A stretch of 64,000 bases of DNA from Phycomyces blakesleeanus NRRL 1555(-) (GCF_001638985.1 NW_017265137.1:1763054-1827053); one strand, 5' to 3'. Numbered from the stretch's first letter, positions 10,947 through 24,038 are shown. The notes: generated by a model from the sequence alone, not told the origin. Numbers and translations are program-made.

Positions 10947-13534
10947 TCAAAACAAGGTTCTCCACTTTCTTTCCATTTAACCAACCAACCAATCAATCAA
11001 TCAATAAACAAATGTTTTATATATTTAATTTTATATCGGCCCGTCATTTTGTTATTTCTTGTTGAAATACCACAGGCTTGTGTATGAAAATGCTTAAATG
11101 ATATCACTAACCAATAAAAGGCTCAAGAAGAGATATAGTCTGATATTACAAATGATGATACTTTTTTGATATATGATCTACATGTAGTGAATTGATCACT
11201 TTTAATTTCTACACATCTGCATTGTATTGCACTTTGAGATATTATACCGAGCCGATTGTATATATAGCATATCTACCATACAAATGAAGCATTTCTGTCT
11301 ATAGAATAAGTTTTAAAAATAAAGATTTTTTATATACATTTTTGTAGCTCGTACAAAATAATAATAAAAAGGAAAAAGTACAAAGCAAAAATTAAAATAA
11401 TATTCAACCCACTTTTTATTTATTTTTATTATTATTTCACCCACTTATTTTCCTTTTTTAAATATATTATTATAATTAGATATCTATCTATCTATCTATC
11501 TATCTATACGCGTGTGGGTGATCCACCGTCTCAGTCTCCATAACAACAACAGATAGATACACACACGTACACACGTACACACGTACACACGTACACACGT
11601 ACACAAAGCAAGCAAGCAAGCAAGAAAGAAACCCCCCCCCCCCCCTTTTTTTTTATTTTTATTTTTGATAGGCGTATAATTTCTCCAACCTTTCAGCCTA
11701 AAATAGTCGTCTTACCTCAAACTTACCTTTATTTTCACTTTTATACACCCCCACAAAAACAATCAACCAGTCAACCAGTCAGTCACTTGTAGCTATACAG
11801 ATAGGTAGAGCTGGTCTATTACTCTAGTAATATCATGACAAATATTGATAATTTATATATAAAAAAAAAAAGCTAATAACATAATAAAATAAAATATAAA
11901 ATAAAAAGGTACCCCGGCTAGGTATCCAAAAAGGAGAATCTAAAAGGAGACAAAAAAAAATGGGCGCAAAAAAAAAAAAAAAAGTACAAATATATATATA
12001 TATATATACATATATTTGTTTCGGACAACGGAACCAAAACAAGATTCTTTCTTTTTTTTCTCTTGCTAGTAATATATATATATATATATATATCTTTTTC
12101 TTTTTCTTTTGTATTTTTGATGACATGTTAATTTTTATATGCTGTGCAGGTAAGTTGCTAAGATACCAAAGTGTGTCTGGTATAGATGTCTATGTCTTGG
12201 TGTTGTTCTTGTTGTTGTGTTAATCAAGTGCTTCATCGTCCCACCCAAATGATCTCAGTAATATAATAAAAATTATAATATAATAAAGTGACCCAGTACA
12301 GAACTGATTTTCACACCTGACCTGACCTTTTATTTTTTGTGATCCCAAGCGGTTTATACCCCACACCCCCCTTTCCATACAAATACAAATACAAAATATA
12401 TACATTTTAGTTTTGCTTTTATCCGTCTATATAATTTTTTGTTCTTTCTCTTTTATTCCTTTATATATATATATTATTATTATTATTCGGATGTCATTTC
12501 AATCTTTTATTTATTTATCTCAACCAGATAACCAACCAATGAACACTAACATTGGTACTAATCCTGCCATTAATCATATTGCTGACACTGATACTTGCAC
12601 TGATACTTGTCCTGATATTTGTCCTGCTACTGCAAATACTAAGGGTACTAAATACTAATAGTACTAATCAAATATATATATATATATATTTTGATATTTG
12701 AACATACATTGCCATGTAACTATGTAACTATGTAACTATGTAACTATGTAGATAAAGTATTTGATATTTCCATCAAATATATATATATATATATATATAT
12801 TTTAAATAAAAAGAAATTACGGGTTCATCGGCACACTTCTCCACTACAAAAAATACTAAAAAAGAAAAGAAACAGTGTAATACATCATGTCGTACCTACC
12901 TTTTTTTTTTTTCTTTCTTTCTTTCTTTCTTTTCTCTCAATAATAGTAATATATATAGTTGTCTATCGACTTTTTATCCAATTAAAAGGTATCTATCAAA
13001 CACAAATAAATATATACATAAATGCATACATAAAAAAAAAATAACTAAATAGAAGTGGGGTAAATACCAAATAAAATAAACCAGTCATGCTTTTATATAT
13101 ATTTATATATTTTACCCCGCAATTTTTATTTTTTTTAATTCTTATTCTTATTCTTATTCTTTATATATATATTATATATATACAAAAATACAGAATATAT
13201 ATATAAAAGATATATAGAAATATAGAAATAAATATTTACAAAAAAAAATATCAATATATATATATATATATATATTTTAAGATTCTATTTTTTTACGCTT
13301 TGTAACACAATTAAAAAGAAATAATAATAATAATAATAATAATAATAGCAAAAAATAAAATAAATAAAATAAATAAAAAAATAATAATATATACTATTTC
13401 TTATTTTCTCTTCTTCTCTTTCTTTCTCTTTCTCTTCATCCTTTTTGTCTCATTTCAAAGCCTTCTTCTTAACCAACCTCTTTATTCTTTACAAAAAACA
13501 AAACAAAAAAAACAATTTCTTTGTAAAGCCAGCA
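10947..13534. repeat. 2.6-kb gene-free spacer rich in tandem repeats
   Basis: Holds (TATC)n at 11480-11508, (ACACGT)n at 11562-11604 followed by (AAGC)n, poly-C at 11632-11645, several (TA)n runs, an octamer repeat (TAACTATG)n at 12714-12750, (TTCT)n near 12911-12932, and (AAT)n near 13320-13347. A short frame starting at ATG 12491 (about 55 codons, a degenerate Cys/Thr/Asp repeat) is not convincing. The last few hundred bases are probably promoter and 5' UTR of the CSL gene. Confidence 0.55.
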
Positions 13535-16500
13535 ATGGCCTATCCTCTTTCTTCCTCCATCTACCCTCATCAAGCTATTGACAATCGTCACTATGCTAAC
13601 CAACAATCTATCCAGTCTTGTCAACCAAGTTGGTCTTTGGATAAAACAGAACCTGAACAATTCCAGTTTTCAAAATATCAACAAACAGCAACAGATATCC
13701 AAGCCTGTCATATTACAGTAAACAGTACTAGCACAAGCACCAGCACTAGCACAACCTTAAGCACAAGTACTAGCACAAGCACAAGTACTGTATCATCACA
13801 AAAGCAACTATTACAACAACAGGAACAACAACAAAATTCAAGTTCTTTTAATATTCTTCAGTATCCTCAATCTGATGTATACAAAGCAAGAGTTCATGAC
13901 CGAAGAGACCTTACTATCACTACTAACAGTGGCACCAATACAAATAGCCCAAATCTTTCTGGTGACATGTTTTCAATGATGGATATCGGATTCACACAGG
14001 ATGATCTGAACCACTATTATTCCCTGCCTGAACCTACTCGGATGGTCTACAGCACCCCTAACAATGCCGGTAATACCATCTCCGATCACTCCGACTACTC
14101 CGCTCCCTCCAGTCTCTCTGCTTCCCCACGCGAAGTTGGTGGTTGTGATAATCCAGAACCAATTCAGCACCATTATCATCAGCAAGAGAGTAATTATCTG
14201 GCAAGTCCGGTTGGCTCCACATCATTGCACACAGATGGAATCCAGCCAATGGATTTCCAGCCTACCATTACACACAATCACCAAGGCGCGTCATGGAACT
14301 CATCTAATACTTCGGCAGCCAATGTCATGGCAACACCCCCACCAACTTCATCGCTGGTGGCTGATCTGGTCGGACCCTTTATGGCCACCATGTCAGTTGA
14401 TCAAACCCAAAACAACCAGATTTCTTCTTCATCTTCCTCTACATCCTCTAGCTCTTCCTCCACCGGAATCATAAACTCTTTTGATTTTCTGGATTCATTT
14501 GAGCAAGGTACCCTTTTGTCTGAACTTCATACTCCTCCAAGTTGCCAGAATTATATCGAGTCCCCGACCTCACAGGAACAGGAACAGGAACAGGAACAGG
14601 AACAGGAACAACACCACCACCGCCACCAACAACAACAATTTGACTATCCTGTCTTTGACACCCGTTCCCCCTTTGACAAGTCAAACATGGTAGGGAACAC
14701 AAGACAATAAAATTGTATTCACTAGTAATACATTTCTAATTTACTTTATTTTATTTTATTTATTAATGTATTATAAAAAAAAACCAACAACAGATTGACA
14801 AGGTTCAAGGCACCTACTTTTATCCCAGCTCATTTTCTCCTCCTCCTGACAAGATCAACTATGTTCCTCCTTCCTTCCAATCTATGCCCTGTATATTCAA
14901 CGATCTTCAGTCCTCATACAATCTACTCGAGCACTCGCTTGACAACATTTCTCCCCCTCTACCTCAATCACTCTTACCCACCGCTACTTCTCTCAACTCT
15001 CTTTCTCGCAATTTTTCTTCCACCCGTCAATCTTCCATTCTTTCGTGTGACAAATATCCACAACATCTCACCAAATCGGTCTTCTCCACATCTGATTCTC
15101 CCACAACCACAATGACAAAAAAATCTAAGCGTATCACTAACGACGGCACCAACAGCGGCAACGGCAACGGCAACAGCAATGATGAAGAAAACTATTACTA
15201 TAATTATAACTATTATAGTACCAGTAACCGCGACTGTATACAACCAAAACACCAAACTCAATCATTATCACACTCATTATCTTCACAATCTTCTGCCGCT
15301 TACTCTATCCGACCAAAACATCTTTATAACCAAAAACAACAACAACAACAGACTACTAACAGTATTCTCGGTGTTAGTAACAGGCGCACCCATTCCATGT
15401 CAAAGTCAACAGTCGACAAGTCAAAGCTTCAGTCAATCCTTCAGGCATATCTTTTGTCTCCTGATCCTTTAAAGGCAGGCGAACAAAAGGCTGTCATTAT
15501 GGTAAAATATCAATATCAATATCAATATCAATATAAATATAAATAATTTTGGTATTCATTTGTATTACTATTGTGTGCATAGACTTGCAAAGTAGCTCAA
15601 AAAAGCTATGGTACTGAAAAAAGGTAAAGTAAAGTAAAGTAAAGTAAAGTAAAATAAAATAAAATAAATTTATAAATATTATTATTACATTACACTTGTA
15701 CTCATCCTTGTGACCTATGTATTTCTTTTTCTTTCTTTTTTTTTTTTAAAACAGATTTCTCTGTCCTCCTCCAACTGTACTCTTGATGGGTTCTAGATGG
15801 TGGTCCGACACAAAGAATAAATCTTGCGAACAAGATAACCAAGACGACGACCAAGACGACGACAATGAAGATGAAGCCGAAGCCGGCAATGATCTTTTGG
15901 TGTCCACAACCATGCGTGCAAACAGAATGAAACAGCCAAATCAAAAGTCACTTGCTCCACCCCAACTGTCTATTTCCATTTCTGGTGAACCTTGTCTGTA
16001 CACTGGTCAAGTCGAGTGGTATTCTGGCTCGGGAATCCTGATGGGTCAGACCGGAAGCACGGCCGAACTGACCAACGCTAATAGTACGAGCAATTCGACC
16101 AATAATCCACAAAGTACAAAAAAATCAGATGAAAACGAACCTCGTCACAGGCGCCTGAGAATGGCCGAACCGAAGCATCAGGACAAACGCTGGTACCAAC
16201 ACGAACAAGAAGCCCCACTGATGGGAAGATGTGTGTCCAAGCAGCTGTTTATCACCGATGCCGACGAAAAGAGAAAGCGGGTCGAGTGTGTGTTTAAGAT
16301 CAATCTTGGGAACGGTCTTCCTTTGGGAGCCATGTCCAGCCGCCCTATCAAAGTCATCAGCAAGCCCAGCAAGAAGAAGCAAAGTCCACGAAATGCAGAA
16401 TGTATGTTCAATATCTAAAATTTTCTTTTTATTTCATCTATTAACTTTTTCTTTTTTTTAAAAAAAAAATAGTGTGTATTCATCATGGTGGTCTGGTTTC

Positions 16501-18465
16501 TCTATTCAACAGAGTAAGATCCCAAACAGTGTCTACCAAATACCTTGGTGTCTCACTTGACAATGGTCCTCTCAACGCCTTTCCTTCGCACTCCTCTCAA
16601 CCGAAAATCTCAAAGATCCCCGAAAACACCTGCTTCGTTGCCCGCACCAGTAGCTGGGATGCCTTTGTCGTCTGGATTGTCGACACCAACTCTCCTCCTC
16701 CTCCTCCTCAACAACAACAACAACAAAATTCTTCAAATCCTGATAATTACACCGCAAAGGATTTCATTGGCCCTTCCATGTCTCCTCTCAGTGTCCCTTA
16801 CCCTCCTCCACCCGCAGTTGCCCTAAGAAACACAACCGATCAACCTCTTGTGGTCCACTACAACCAGCCCATCGTTCTGCAGTGCCTGCGGACTGGTCTG
16901 GTCAGCCCTGTGATGGTGATCCGAAAGGTCGATCGTGCCTCGACTGTGCTTGGTGGTGCTCGCTGTCCGGATGGCTCAGAGCCCGGAGGTGGTGAACGCG
17001 GTGATGAAATCTTGGGCGATCCTGTTTCCCAACTCCATCGTATCGCTCTCCAGATCATCCAAGGCACTCCTTCACCCACAGCAGGAGCAGATCAGCAGCA
17101 ATCTCATTCTCATTCTCATTCTCGCCATCTTCACTCTCTTACGACATCAAACTTGACAGAAGATGAATTTATGCCCAGAACATCTCGTCCAGCTGCTTAC
17201 CTTGCATGCCTGAATGATAATGTTGGCATGCGCCAGACCACTCAAGCGCGCAAGAGAACTGCATTCGCACCTCAATTTTCATCCTTGTCCGCATCCCTGT
17301 CTTCATCCTCTACTTCTACTTCTACTTCTTCCTCTTCTAATCCTAACTCACTTGCTTACCTTTCTGCCCTGGTTGACTCCAAAGTTGGCACCAAGCGTTC
17401 TGCAGCCTGTGACTTTGCCGATATTCCTGATCCATCGTCGTTGACAATTCACAGCCGTGCAAATAAGAATACTTTTAATAATAATACTAATAGTAATATC
17501 AATAATAATCTCAACAACAACAACAAAAGTAATAGCGACATTAATAACAGCCCAATGAATCCTGGACCACGAAAGAGAATGCTCAGTCTCAATTCATCCG
17601 GTTATCCATGCTCAGTCGATCGTTCGCAACCTATGCCCAACTCATCTTCCATTCCTTCGTCGTCGTCGTCTTCTTTGACATCCTCTACTTCTCCATCGTC
17701 GACCTTTGCCATGACTCGTTCGATTTCTGCACCTAGTTCGGCAGTTTACAAATCCGGGCAACAGGATCAGTTATCCCAGCCACAACAACAGCAGCAGCAG
17801 CAAGACCCAATGGCTGGTATGGACTCTTACTGGTCTGAGGATGTATCTGATGCAGCAATCTGGACCATTGTTGGTACTGATTGCGCAGACTATACTTTCT
17901 GGATTCCTCCCAAGCATATGCTGGAAGAAGCCGGCATCAAGACTGAACCAACCGCACCTTTGGTGACCAACAATCTATCCGAGCTTGAAAATTCTTCTCT
18001 TTCTGCTCCTTCTGTTGTCCAACCTCCACAAAAAGATCCTGCTCAGGCCCAGTTTTTCCCTAGCCTTTTGTATTACACCACTTCGGAAACAAGTCCGTGC
18101 CATCTTTCAAATAACGCAAACACAAGCACCTTAACATCCTCATCTTTGTCCTTATCTTCCAATGGCCGACAATCTCTATTAGGCGAAGAAAAGTCTCACA
18201 AACAGCAACAGCAACAGCAGCAGAAGAGACCATTGACCATGTCACTTTGTGGCCAACATTTTACTCGGGATCTTCAGGTCTGGTTTGGTGACATTCCGGC
18301 TCCTTTTGTGGAATACCGTGGCCGGGATCACATCGTCTGTCGTATTCCTTCTCAGGAAGATCTGGTACACTGTGTGTGTCTTGAAAAAGATGAAAAGGAG
18401 TACAAAGTCCCTATTATGCTGGTCAGAGGGGACGGTGTTATTCACAAAACCAATGCTTTCTATCG

Positions 18466-18472
<7 letters not shown>
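13535..18472 (+). CDS. CSL-family transcription factor (CBF1/Su(H)/LAG-1), 1516 aa
   Basis: Exons: 13535-14689, 14794-15501, 15583-15623, 15755-16401 and 16473-18472, all GT-AG, 1517 codons. The start is ATG 13535. The LAG1-type DNA-binding region begins near residue 615: 'CKVAQKSYGTEKRFLCPPP', then 'CLYTGQVEWYSGSG' and 'CVSKQLFITDADEKRK'. The beta-trefoil domain follows ('CIHHGGLVSLFNRVRSQTVS', 'FVARTSSWDAFVVWIV', 'GLVSPVMVIRKVDRAS', 'DPVSQLHRIALQI'). A C-terminal IPT-like domain starts near residue 1435 ('VWFGDIPAPFVEYRGRDH'). About 600 residues before the core are low complexity (Ser/Thr, Gln, EQ repeats), and the beta-trefoil and C-terminal domains are split by about 300 Ser/Asn/Gln-rich residues. 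Fungal CSL proteins bind GTGGGAA-type sites without Notch. This one resembles the long-N-terminus fungal class (Cbf12-like). Confidence 0.93.

Positions 18473-18506
<34 letters not shown>
18471..18506 (+). repeat. 36-nt A-run directly at the CSL stop codon
   Basis: An uninterrupted A-run begins with the TAA stop of the CSL gene. It could be a slipped homopolymer or mark an old retroposition tail, but no target duplication was seen. Confidence 0.6.
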
Positions 18507-18508
<2 letters not shown>

Positions 18509-19411
18509 ATTGAAAAATCGAAAAGCCAAAAAAAAAAAAAAAACACTCACTCACTCACTCACACATTCACTTTTCTTGTTTCAAAATTTTGTTTTTGATC
18601 TACTATTCCTTTCCTCATTCTTTCCTGTATGCTTTTCCTGTTACCTTTAAAACCTTCCTTCAAAACCTTCTTTCCCTTACTTACCTTGTTTCTACATATG
18701 ACCTCTTTGTCTCTCTTTATATGTACATAAATACATACTATACATATTCTTTCACAATTCCTATATATTTATATCTTTATATCTTTACATACATTCTTCT
18801 TTTTATATCTTATATGTCAAATCTTTGTAAACTTTCCTTTCCTTTCTCTTTTACACCTTCTACAATATCCCTCCTTATTATTACTATTATATATTCTCTT
18901 GTTAATTTTTTAATATATATTTCTATCATTCACTTGACTTATTACTTCTTTTCTTTCTCTCTTCCTTTACTATAATGTAATGTATTGTATTGTATTTCCT
19001 GTCCTTATATTATTTTTTCTTTTATTTTCTTTGATATTATTATTATTATTATTATTAACAAAGATGTTATAATATTCTACATTTATTCAAACAAACAATA
19101 ATAAATATACCGATTTTTTTTTACGATTTATAACTGTCTCTTTTATATATAGTAGACAATTTTAGAAAAAGAGATCATTTTGGATTCTAAACTCCGATAA
19201 CACAAAATTATATTTAATTTTTATTTTATTAGGGGTACTCAGCCAGAATCCTAAAAGAATCTTTTCTTTTTTTATTTTTATTTTTTAAAAGATTTCTTTA
19301 AAGGTTCTGACTGAGTACCCCCCCCCCAAAAACTTTTTTTATTATTACAAAAAAATAAAAAATAGAAAAAGAAAACATAAGAAGAACTTTTCATTATCAT
19401 CATTAGTATGA
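18473..19411. other. convergent spacer between the CSL and SNARE genes
   Basis: Begins with a long A-run (18471-18506) immediately at the CSL stop codon. Pyrimidine-rich sequence follows, then (TAT)n near 19037-19056. No exon was seen. It should contain the 3' UTRs of both genes and an imperfect inverted repeat at 19231-19321. Confidence 0.5.
19231..19321. repeat. imperfect 35-bp inverted repeat, 21-bp loop
   Basis: Left arm 19231-19265 (starts AGGGGTACTCAGCCAGAATC) pairs imperfectly with right arm 19287-19321 (ends TTCTGACTGAGTACCCC), around a T-rich loop. It sits between two convergent 3' ends, so it could be a decayed MITE or act as a transcript-end hairpin. Confidence 0.7.
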
Positions 19412-20927
19412 TTAATTGAATAGGCCAAGTAGAATAAAGAATACAAAAATAAGTGCGATGACAATACATATAGATTCTGTATAACAAATAAATAAATAAA
19501 TAAATAAATAAATTGATTAGTTGATTAAAATTACAAATCTTCATTTTTATATATATATATATATATTTACTTACTGTTGTCCTTGACCTTTCTACCCACA
19601 TAATCCAACTTTTTCTTGGCCTTTCTCAGTCTGGCATCCGTCCGATCAACCATTATTTCGGTCTCATCAATCAATTGTGCATGAGATTCCAGTTCATCTC
19701 CAATCAATAGTCCTAGTTCTCGATGACGGCCAATAACAAGTGACAGTTGGTCCAAATCATCATCCTGATCTATTCTTTGTAATCAATCAATCAATCGATT
19801 AATTAACTAATTAATTAATTAATTAATTTAATTATTATTATTTTTATAAAAATTACCTTGGATTACTCGTTGCTGCAATTGGAGAATCTGACCATTCTCA
19901 AGATCACTTGGATCAACTTCCATATGAGGCGATGAAAACCGTACTGTCTTGCCGCGTTTATTTCCAAGCAAAATATCTCTAATATATATATATATATATA
20001 TATATACACAAGCACACACGTATAGATATAGATATAGATATTTACAACACATGCATTATATATATAAAATAAAATAAGATAAAGTAAAATACAGAGAGAT
20101 GTATAAATGTGAAATCTCTTTTTTTTTAAAGAAAATTTATTGTACATAGTATATTTTTTCTTATGTCTTAGTCTATTTGTAAATGCATATAGAAATAATG
20201 GTAATAATGGTAATAATAGAGGACGATCAAGGTAGAGACAGAGAAATCTCTCTCTCTCTCTCTCTAGCTCCACCTCTAGCTCTCTATCCTTTATACACAC
20301 ACCTATATATATATATTTATTATATATTAATTCTTTACCTTGCAGATGCTTCATCACCACCAAGCAGAACTTCTAATTTATTCAGCTTGACTTGAATTTG
20401 CACAAGTTTGTCTTCATCGTCATTTGTATTCCTAAGAAAAGAAAAGAAAAGATAAAGAAAGAAAGTGTGTGCATTACAAATGATCAACATCAACAAGCAA
20501 CCAAACAAATGAACAAATGAACAAATGAACAAATGAACAAATGAACAAACAAACATAAAGACCATTTTCTTTCTTTATCGCTCATTGGTCTAACTTACGT
20601 AGCTCCGGTTTCTTCTTCTGCTGACAATTGTTGTTCGAGAGTCTTTATGCCTTCTTTCAATTTAGCCAAATTTTTGTTGATAGTCGCTTCATACTTTTCG
20701 TAATTGAGTCTAATGAAACAAATGAATAGATGAAATTAAGGATTTACAAGAGATAAGAAGAATGAATTTTGTATATATATATTTTTAGCGAGCAGATTTA
20801 ATAAAATGTTGCCATAATCTTTATTTATATATTATTACTTTAGATCCTTTAGTTTGTTGCGTTCAAATATGATGGAGAGAGTATTGTCTGCAAGCAAATC
20901 TAGTCGGGATGTCAGTTTGCTGTCCAT
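19412..20927 (-). CDS. SYN8: Qc-SNARE, Syn8/Fsv1/syntaxin-8 type, 224 aa
   Basis: Six exons: 20927-20839, 20709-20599, 20431-20339, 19978-19857, 19769-19575 and 19476-19412 (225 codons). The N-terminal half is helical and charged ('LAKLKEGIKTLEQQL'). Residues about 125-200 carry the SNARE motif, 'ENGQILQLQQRVIQDQDDDL', 'LSLVIGRHRELGLLIGDELE' and 'LIDETEIMVDRTDARLRKAK'. The last exon, only 65 nt, encodes the tail anchor 'SICIVIALIFVFFILLGLFN', as expected for a type IV membrane SNARE. Syn8-type proteins act in fusion at endosomes, late endosomes and the vacuole. Intron 3 holds a (TA)n stretch. It is divergent from the CM1 gene. Confidence 0.88.
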
Positions 20928-21707
20928 GTTCTTTCTTGTCTTTATTATTATTATTATTAAAGAAAGAATAGTAGGAAAGGTAAGGTAAGGTAAGGTAAGG
21001 TAAGGTAGGTAGGTCTGTTGGTTTTGGTTTTGGTGTACAAGGTGTATTATGTGTGGTGTAATTTATTTATATGTATATGTATATAAATTAGAAGCTCAGT
21101 TAAAAAGCGGATAATCAACAATACAACCAAAAGAGAATACCCAATAAAATAAAATAAAGAAAAGAAACTAATTAGATAACAAAAGAGAGACAGAGAGACA
21201 GAACTTCTTTTGTTGTAAACTGTGCTCAGCACATGTGACTGTCAATCAATATACCTCTTGATCTTTCTTGATAAAAGAATGAAAAAGTTGTTTCAAATAC
21301 TTTCTTTTCTTTTCTATATACTTACTTATTCAGCTGTGGGATTTTTGATTTAATGAATTAATAGAGTGAATTATTCGGAACTTTTAACGTCTTGTCTTTT
21401 TATTTGATGTTATTGAAATCAATAAAGAAGAAGAAAAATAAACGACAATGAGGGACGTCTCGCTGGATTATTCATATTCATATTCTTATTGCTGTTGTCA
21501 TTATTTCAGCTCACTTTATTTGATTTCTTCTTTACAAACAATTAGAATAGATAATAAAGAAAGACAGAACAGCAACCAAAAGAAGTAAAGAAATAAAATG
21601 CCGAGAAACAACCAACAACTAAAATCAATAATAAATCAATAATAAATCAACAACATTAAATCAACCATCTTTTATTAGTAACATCAATAATAATAATAGT
21701 AGCAGTA
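20928..21707. promoter_or_regulatory. divergent promoter region of SYN8 and CM1 genes
   Basis: A 780-bp spacer with (TTA)n near 20943-20958, a (GGTAA)n run at 20979-21012 and AAAG-rich sequence. No coding exon is evident. Regulatory sites cannot be named. Confidence 0.5.
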
Positions 21708-23085
21708 ATGTCTACAACTCCTTGTCATCGGATACCAACTCTTTCTTGTCACTCACTTGGTAATACCAACAACAGCAACAGCAACAGCAACAGTGGCAGA
21801 AGCAGCATTATAAGTAGAAGCAGCCAAGAAGGATCTCATCGAGCAGCCCTACTCGGTTGTGAAAGAGATGATGGTAGTGTCATAAGTCTCCCTATGGCAT
21901 CACCCAAATCCTCTACTTCCTTTCCGTCCTCTTTCCCTTCCCCTTCCCCTTCACCGTCCCCTTCACCATCTATGTCTCTCTATTCTTCGTCACCATTGTC
22001 ATCATCGTCTTTGTGTGCAAAGCTATCAACAATGTCAGCCTCTGCTTCAGCTTCGGCTTCTATATCCACAACATCTCACCCGTCTCCCCGAAGATTCTAC
22101 TCTTCTCACCTTGGAAGACCTCCTGGCAGTAACACTAATAATGGTAGTAGCCGTCAGACAAACTCCCCTATCAAAAAACCCTTGATTGTACAACAAACAC
22201 ACACCTCAGGATCAAACAAGACCACGCCAATGAAAGAGTTGGAAAAAGTAAATATAGATCTTTAGATATATATATATATATATACATATACATTAACAAA
22301 AATAATTGTATGCAAAATATTCTTCAATTCTGATCTATAATCTTATCAAGTCTTGGTATTGACTGTCAAAATATTTATCATTATTATGTAGATGATGGCA
22401 GACATTAAAAAGGAAAACTTTGATCTCAAATTAAGATTATATCACCTGGAAGAAATCCTGGTTAAAGATGTGGATCAACAGTTGATAGAAGAGGTTGGTG
22501 AAAAGAAAACTTATATATATACGTGTGTGTGTGTGTGTGTGTACATACTAAAATACTACACACTATTACTACTTTGGTTAGAATCACAGGTTAACCTTGG
22601 ACCTCGAGGATAAGACTGATCAAGTAGATGCACTTGAACACGCCTTGTCTCCTTTTCTATCTGTCCAGGCACGTTCAATTGGAACCCAAACCAATCCGGT
22701 GACCCTCCGTACTACTTGTGATGACACTCATGATGATGACACCAACAGCACCAACAGCAACAGCAACATAAACGACACCGAGAATAAGGTTAATTTATCT
22801 CTTCAAAAACCCGAGGTCTATGGGTCTTCCTCGGAGTCATACCATGCAGTGTTGGATGCAATGCATGATCTACACATCACTCAGCAAAAAAGCAATCGGC
22901 TTGATCAGACCAGTGATCCGTCACCACCACTCCCACCAATACAAAAAGAAACAAGCAAAGAGAAAAGGGACAAGACAACAAATGCTCCAGCTATGGAAGG
23001 AAATGATGGTCGTATCAGAGGTTGGCTAAACCAGCTGGTTGAAAGCAAGATGAAGCAACATAAAAGTAGAAAATTTGTGATATGA
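21708..23085 (+). CDS. centrosomin motif 1 (CM1) protein, 381 aa, Mto1/Pcp1-like N-terminus
   Basis: Three exons: 21708-22247, 22392-22493 and 22582-23085 (382 codons). The first 170 residues are Ser/Pro-rich and probably disordered, including an SPSPSPSP run encoded by a short repeat. Residues about 174-240 match the CM1 consensus: 'MKELEKMMADIKKENFDLKL', 'RLYHLEEIL', then 'LIEENHRLTLDLEDKTDQVD'. CM1 is the segment by which Mto1, Pcp1, Spc110 and centrosomin recruit the gamma-tubulin ring complex to microtubule-organising sites. Known CM1 proteins usually continue as very long coiled coils, but this one ends within about 140 residues of low-complexity sequence with a basic C-terminus ('VESKMKQHKSRKFVI'). 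The stop at 23085 is followed by obvious non-coding repeats, so the short length appears genuine. Confidence 0.8.
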
Positions 23086-23342
23086 TTTCTGTGTTATACA
23101 TACTCCACCATACTTACACACTCTCTCACTCACACACATATACATACGCTACACATTGTACATAGGCATAAAGACATATTTTATATTCACTAATATCAAA
23201 ACAAACAACAATACTAATCCTAATCCTAATCCTAATCCTAATTTTAATAATACTTTTTTTTTAAAATAAAAATAATAGTAATTCATAAAGAGGATACCTT
23301 TTAATTCCTTTCTTTTACCTTTCTATTTTGCTTCAAGCCTTT

Positions 23343-23388
<46 letters not shown>

Positions 23389-24038
23389 GATTATATTGAA
23401 ACAAATTTAAGATTTATTTATTTATTTTGATTTGCTTTCAAAGATTAAATAAATGCCAAGGCGCAATTATATATATATAAAATAATTTAAAAACGGTGCA
23501 ATAAAACAAGGCTCGGGATATTAATTAAAGCTTGAATACACTTGATTCGGCTGATATTCCCTTTACACATATTGAAACATCAACAAAAAAAATCAAAAGA
23601 CTATGATTATGTAATAGTAGGGTGGTTACGAGAAGTATATATATTTTAAAACAAATTTTCAACCTAGGGATTTTTTTTTATATATCTGATTAGAGCTGAT
23701 ATATGCATACATTCTATATTATTTATCCACGGCAATCTTAGTTACCACATCAGAAAAACAAAATAAAATAAAATATAAACAGTGTCTAAAATGTACAATT
23801 TCCTAGCAGACAATACAGCATATTTACTTTTCACTCCTATCCACCAAATCTCAAAAAAAAAATTGGGGTGGACAGATCAAAACAAAAAAAAAATTCAAAT
23901 ACATACACTTGAGTGTAAGGTCATTAGTTGGTCACAAAATTTGTGATTTTTTTTTTATCCATAATCAAAACACTCTTTTTTCTTTCTTTCTGTAAAACCA
24001 CCGAAAAACTTTTAAACAAAATAAAACAAAAACACAAA
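23086..24038. repeat. gene-free spacer with CCTAAT repeat
   Basis: Contains CTAATC repeated from 23214 to 23242 (a TTAGGA-type hexamer on the other strand), (CT)n followed by (TA)n near 23343-23389, and poly-A/T patches. No exon was recognised. Confidence 0.5.

Noticed and set aside
12491..12658. Short frame with repeated Thr/Asp/Cys (DTDTCTDTCPDICP-like)
   Set aside because: It arises from a degenerate tandem repeat, is about 55 codons, has no splice partner and lies in repeat-rich spacer.
23214..23242. True interstitial telomere
   Set aside because: The unit is TTAGGA rather than TTAGGG and the run is only about five units, so a microsatellite is the simpler explanation.
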